From assembly GCA_018340375.1 (NCBI GenBank), contig JAFFJZ010000001.1, positions 54,242,001 through 54,306,000 of the forward strand: a stretch of DNA of 64,000 nucleotides, given 5' to 3'. The stretch comes from Gonatopus flavifemur (taxonomy: Eukaryota > Arthropoda > Insecta > Hymenoptera > Dryinidae). Both the position numbers and the translations under genes were made by a program. Of the stretch, positions 59,709-64,000 are shown piece by piece. The number at the start of each line of letters is the position of its first letter. The first letter of the stretch is position 1. The notes below the pieces were generated by a model. That model was not told where the DNA came from. It worked only from the letters and a program-made list of their open reading frames with translations, and did not search any database.

Positions 59709-62640
59709 GAATTGTAGATACCATGAAGTTGTCAACACATTGAAATCAGTACCTGACTGAATCACTCAAACATGACAATTGAATTTGAAATTCATCGAAC
59801 AATTGATTCTTGAAATATCGTGGGCCGTGAATACACATGCAGCACTACTTTCAGAATGATTGAATTACATTCGTAAAACGATTCAACGAGGATTTCGAAA
59901 TATTGAAATTTACTGAAAGCTCGCTGTTACAATTTCCACCCGGTTACAATACTATCCATCTCTACGTAATTGAGAAATGAAAAATAAATGATCCAATTCG
60001 TTTGTTATTGAATTTCTACGCCAATCAAGTACCACGTATTAGAAAGATCAAAAACTAAATTTGAAGGTATGGAAGACCATTCCATGGGTTTGTTGAAAGT
60101 ATTTCGAGCACGAAAATGGTAACAAATTCTCAAATCAACTCATTAGGACATGTTGAATGGATATTTAATAAAATTCATGCGAAAGTGGATTGAAATCCAA
60201 ATTTTCATTTTAAAAAATGTCTTCATCGGAGATTGACTTTTCATAAATTTTTCATGATTAACACGTTCTTTTGTAGTCTTGGAATTAAAATCGTCCATAT
60301 TATTTATATAAGATTATGGAGTGCGCAGGAAAAAGAACATTGTTATTATCATTCAATTTCATTCTCATGTGGGGAATTTATATGCTGGTTGATTGAGAAA
60401 ATATTCTTTTTGCATGCACAATCATTCATGCAAAAACATTCACTACGAACATTTATACAAGCTACTACGACCAATTCATTGTCACCCTCATGAATTCTTT
60501 TTAGTATTAATAATCACGCATAGAATCGAATAAATTGATGAATCAAATTTTTCTGCTAGAAAAGCGGAGAGCATCACACTATGCTGAATCGTTACATAGA
60601 TTTTTTTTCGGTAACATCTTGACCTCGATAGCCAGGGAGGATTCATTGGAGTGTACCATGTTTTGGATGACAGTAATTTGAGGGATTATCATAAAAGAGG
60701 GTCGAATCGATCACATAAGGTGCAGTTGAGCACATCTGTGTTTTTTTATTGTTTCGCCCCAGCACGAATCCAAGAAAGGTTTTTGGCAAGCGTGATGTTT
60801 TGAAACATCAATATACGGGAACGATTTCCATAACATTGAGGAAAATATACCGATTCTTTTTGTTCTCTCAATTGAATTGCTTGCGTTGGGGAGTTCATTC
60901 AAAAGTATTCAAATGAATGTATATGTGAATTATCGTTTTTGTTTGACGAGCGATAACAATGGGATTCTGGAATCCAGCAGCTGCTCATCAATCAAATAAT
61001 GGACGAATCGCGTTATGTTCATGTCCAATATTTACGTTGTTTGTGGTAGAAAAACGGGTGTTAAACACAGGTCATTTTCCGCCCATATACGAGATGTGAG
61101 CTTCATAGATAAAATAAACCTTGGATACGGTGAAAAGGATTCATTGATCCCAAGAGTTACTCTAGCACATATTACACGGTATGTGTCTCACTCAATTTCA
61201 TCGGCCACGATGATAATTGTTTTTCGTATACAATTGGAAGATAAAAACATACCCTCAACTCAGATTTATCGAAAAAATTCTGAAATATATCATGAAAATT
61301 GTACAAACTTCATCAAATGACGTTTGAAAAACATTTCATTGTAATGCGAGTATGAGATGGTTCGCTATAAATATTGAAACTACTCCTCTCTGAGTGTAAT
61401 CATAACATTCGCAGCAACATATTCACTTTGAGCAATCAGTGTGGAGATTTTCTTTGAGATGAAGAAAAGAGGAATCGTGTATAGCACTTAAGGAATGATA
61501 AGCGCTTTTTCTTAGGAAATTGGAAATTGCTCGTACAAAAATTTTCTTTAGCGAAGGAGAAGTTTTGAAGATAATTAAAGAGGAGAGTAGTTGAATACGA
61601 GAACCAAGTACTAAGGGAAGGAATCAAAAGAAAATCGAGTCGTGGAAAAAGTCGCGAGAGAAAATCGAAAAAAAAGAAAGCAAAACATTTTGTCAAAGAG
61701 AAATTTTCCCACTAAATCCGTGATATGGTTCTTATTCTTCAAGAATGAATCTGCTCTGCGTCATTCTCATCGAGATTATATTAGATGAAATGATCATGGT
61801 AGTAGATAAAGTGTTTTATAATAGAATTTATTATTGTTCTGTGAATTTTCGTTTATTTCATGCAAAATCTACAAAATTTTTTAATCTTTGATCATTGGTA
61901 ATTATTAATATTATAAATAATTACTTGGATACCAGACTGAAATTCAGTCTTTTCCATTGTACCGACCTTTGTTTTCGGTGCTTATTTTTAGTCATAACAG
62001 AGCTAGTTTCAGCTGTCTCTCAAAATAACCTGATATTCAGAGTGAAAGTGAGTTTTATTTTTTGTCAGCACTGATGTCATATTTTGTTTGATCGAAGATA
62101 CGTAATCCAATTTTTTCAGTGCTTCAAGGTGGAATTGTCAATCTCTCATTCCGCATTTATAATATGCAAAAATGAAACTAGATTCCCTTGACTATTATTG
62201 TGAACTTCATTTGAACGTTTTCGGAATTCATTATTATAGGAAAATTTTAGGAAAACAATCGAAAAAGCTTGAAATAGCTTTTACATTTTCCGAATTTCAG
62301 AACACAAAACCAATTCAAGGACATTCTCAATATCTCAAGGAACGTTATACCCTTTCGGTATTACAATCTTTGTCATGACCCAAGCAGGATCAAGTTTAAC
62401 TTGACTACATCGCCTCGATCGCGTGTCGAATTATATGATTCCTCTCGTGCTCATTTCTTCCCGCAAATGAGATGCCCATTCTCACCAGATTCTTGAAAGT
62501 GGCAGAAATAGATGAATAAAGAATTAGTTGATTTGAATATACGAATGAAGGATCCCAGAGGATACATCAACATTTTCATATCTCGATGTTTTCTTATTCA
62601 TGAACTGTTTAAAAATTCAGATATTCGTCAAAACATACAT
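59709..62640. other. Intronic DNA, nothing recognised
   Basis: No clear inverted repeats or coding exons. A solo CTCTCTGAGTGTA lies near 61386. Confidence 0.45.
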
Positions 62641-62729
62641 GCCCACGTGGAAATTTGAACGGGACTAGTACTGGCCCAGCTCCTTTGAGCCAGGGCCAGT
62701 ACTGGCCCGGTTTTTATTTCCACATGGGT
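62641..62729. repeat. 89-bp palindrome with internal CCAGTACTGG repeats
   Basis: GCCCACGTGGAAATTT pairs with AAATAAAAACC...-type bases ending ATTTCCACATGGGTA. Between them ACTAGTACTGGCCCAG and GGGCCAGTACTGGCCCGG form a second, GC-rich stem. It looks like a very short MITE. Confidence 0.72.
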
Positions 62730-63522
62730 AACCTCGCGTCCAAAAAAATCTACTTTTCAGAAGTTCTAAACAAATTTTGTATAACCAATTGCCCTCCACA
62801 ATGGTCCTTTATCAACTCTTCAGAGTTTTTCACTCGAATAGAGGTACAAAACGACACGAATTTTCCTATGCAATTGAAATAACACATGTAGCTGATTATA
62901 GTCACTAATGAACGAAAGTCAGAGAAGTTCAACTCGGACGGATAACATTTTTCCCTCGTGAAACAGTTATTGTTAGCAATAGCATACGCATCACAATAAA
63001 CGACATGACACAGAAACACAATGACATGATATTTTTCATCACAGTGGTTTTCTCTCAAGAATGTTCTGAAATTCGTTCACCCATGAAACATACATCCGTG
63101 GTTTTTTTTTCGTTTCATTATATGTTCCATTAATTTCACAGAATTCTTTTCTCGCATTTATCCACGGTTTGTGATCGACGTTGGACAATGAGTTCAATTT
63201 ATTTTCAAATACGCGTATCTATCACATGTACATGGATGAAAGGGAAGTACGTTTGTTTCGCATTAAACGCTTTTATACGTCGAATTATATCCTCATGTTG
63301 AGACGTTCAGTCGAATAAACTTCAATCCAGCAGCAATTAAAGGAAACTTGGGATGTTTCCGAGTCTTGGATGAGTAGAAAAAGTTCTCGAAACCAGACGT
63401 TATGAAAGGAGCATTCAACATCACCGACGTTCCACCTCTGAATGGAAAATTGAAACAAACAATCTCTAAGTCAGCTCACCTTGAGAATATAATTGTGTTT
63501 GAAAACAGAGTGCAACGGGATA

Positions 63523-63585
63523 TCGTTAATTGACTGGTCGATGCCCGAATGGAAAAACCTTTCATTACTAGTCAATTAACGATTT
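63523..63585. repeat. Short hairpin near the right edge
   Basis: TCGTTAATTGACTGGT pairs with ACTAGTCAATTAACGA with one mismatch across a loop of about 28 bases. Function is unknown. Confidence 0.5.
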
Positions 63586-64000
63586 CTACCCAATTCGCGA
63601 CAGCGACAAGAGTCTGGGATATGGAGACCGAATCTTTGTCCCTCTTACGATTGTTGTAACCTCGTGAATGCCTAGAATCTATAGGTGAAACGTCGGTTAG
63701 CTGTGAATAAACGTTACTAGTGCCCGTAAACAGGACTATTGTTTGGGAATGATAAAACAGGATAGCTAATATTTCCAAGTTATGGGAAGTTGATTATACT
63801 AGAGTTCAATTTTATTCTGATTTTTGTTCAGTTTTCATTTGTCTCGCAAGATTTTCTTGTCCATTCTAGCTGGGAAGGGGGAAAGAATTTAATATAGAAA
63901 AGTATAAAAGTAAATGAAGAATTGGAGGGAAAAGAAGATGAATTTCCACTTCTTATACGCTGAAACATAACTCTTCAACTTGAAATCTGTACTGAAGATT

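Larger units (their letters stand above)
9543..64000 (+). other. Giant first intron (open at the right edge)
   Basis: The intron begins with GTGAGT directly after the signal-peptide exon. No acceptor followed by a convincing phase-1 coding exon was found before the window ends, so its length is at least 54.4 kb. The content is AT-rich DNA with many short foldback elements, two dead mariners and a SINE-like fragment. Long first introns of this kind are typical of insect neural adhesion and receptor genes and often hold enhancers. That this whole stretch is one intron is inference, since a nested gene with short exons could be missed by eye. Confidence 0.55.

Noticed and set aside
1..64000. CRISPR array, operon or bacterial defence system
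   Set aside because: There are no regularly spaced direct repeats, no dense coding and no ribosome-binding sites. The DNA has insect-type spliceosomal and transposon features.

Overview
This window looks like insect nuclear DNA. It is strongly AT-rich, has no prokaryote-style gene packing, has spliceosomal signals, and carries two decayed mariner transposons and many short non-autonomous DNA elements. A hymenopteran host (perhaps a parasitoid wasp) is my guess from the overall texture and is not proven. The only convincing host coding sequence is one short first coding exon on the + strand at 9404-9542. It encodes 46 residues: a signal peptide followed by a serine run. It ends in a strong phase-1 splice donor. 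No second exon is recognisable, so everything downstream to the window end is best read as one intron of at least 54 kb.

Layout: 1-7.6 kb is upstream DNA with scattered small repeats and one GC-rich unclassified repeat near 6.2-6.4 kb. 7.6-9.4 kb is the compositionally distinct 5' region of the gene (GAGA tracts, a CAG run, CpG-richer DNA, a CCA/CAC microsatellite). 9.4-9.54 kb is the signal-peptide exon. 9.54-64 kb is intron filled with foldback elements. Intronic landmarks are an FB-like element with internally repetitive arms (11.29-11.88 kb), a three-level nest of foldbacks (28.7-30.2 kb), a GC-rich 350-bp palindrome (33.4 kb), a hAT MITE with an 8-bp target duplication (35.0 kb), a dead mariner (38.0-39.3 kb), a 563-bp MITE flanked by TATA (39.9-40.5 kb), a two-level nest (42.4-42.9 kb), two abutting foldbacks (46.3-46.7 kb), a tRNA-derived SINE-like head (47.7 kb), a mauritiana-type mariner relic (53.9-55.2 kb), and a 670-bp giant inverted repeat (59.0-59.7 kb).

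Two terminal motifs recur again and again: TACACTGAGAGAAA with its complement TTTCTCTCAGTGTA, and TACACGGAAAAA with its complement TTTTTCCGTGTA. The element interiors differ, which suggests many MITE families mobilised by a few related transposases encoded elsewhere. I see no defence system, operon, CRISPR array or intact transposase here. The most interesting candidates are the giant hairpin-forming repeat (a possible endogenous siRNA source), the nested foldbacks with convergent ends, and the identity of the long-intron secreted or membrane protein gene.
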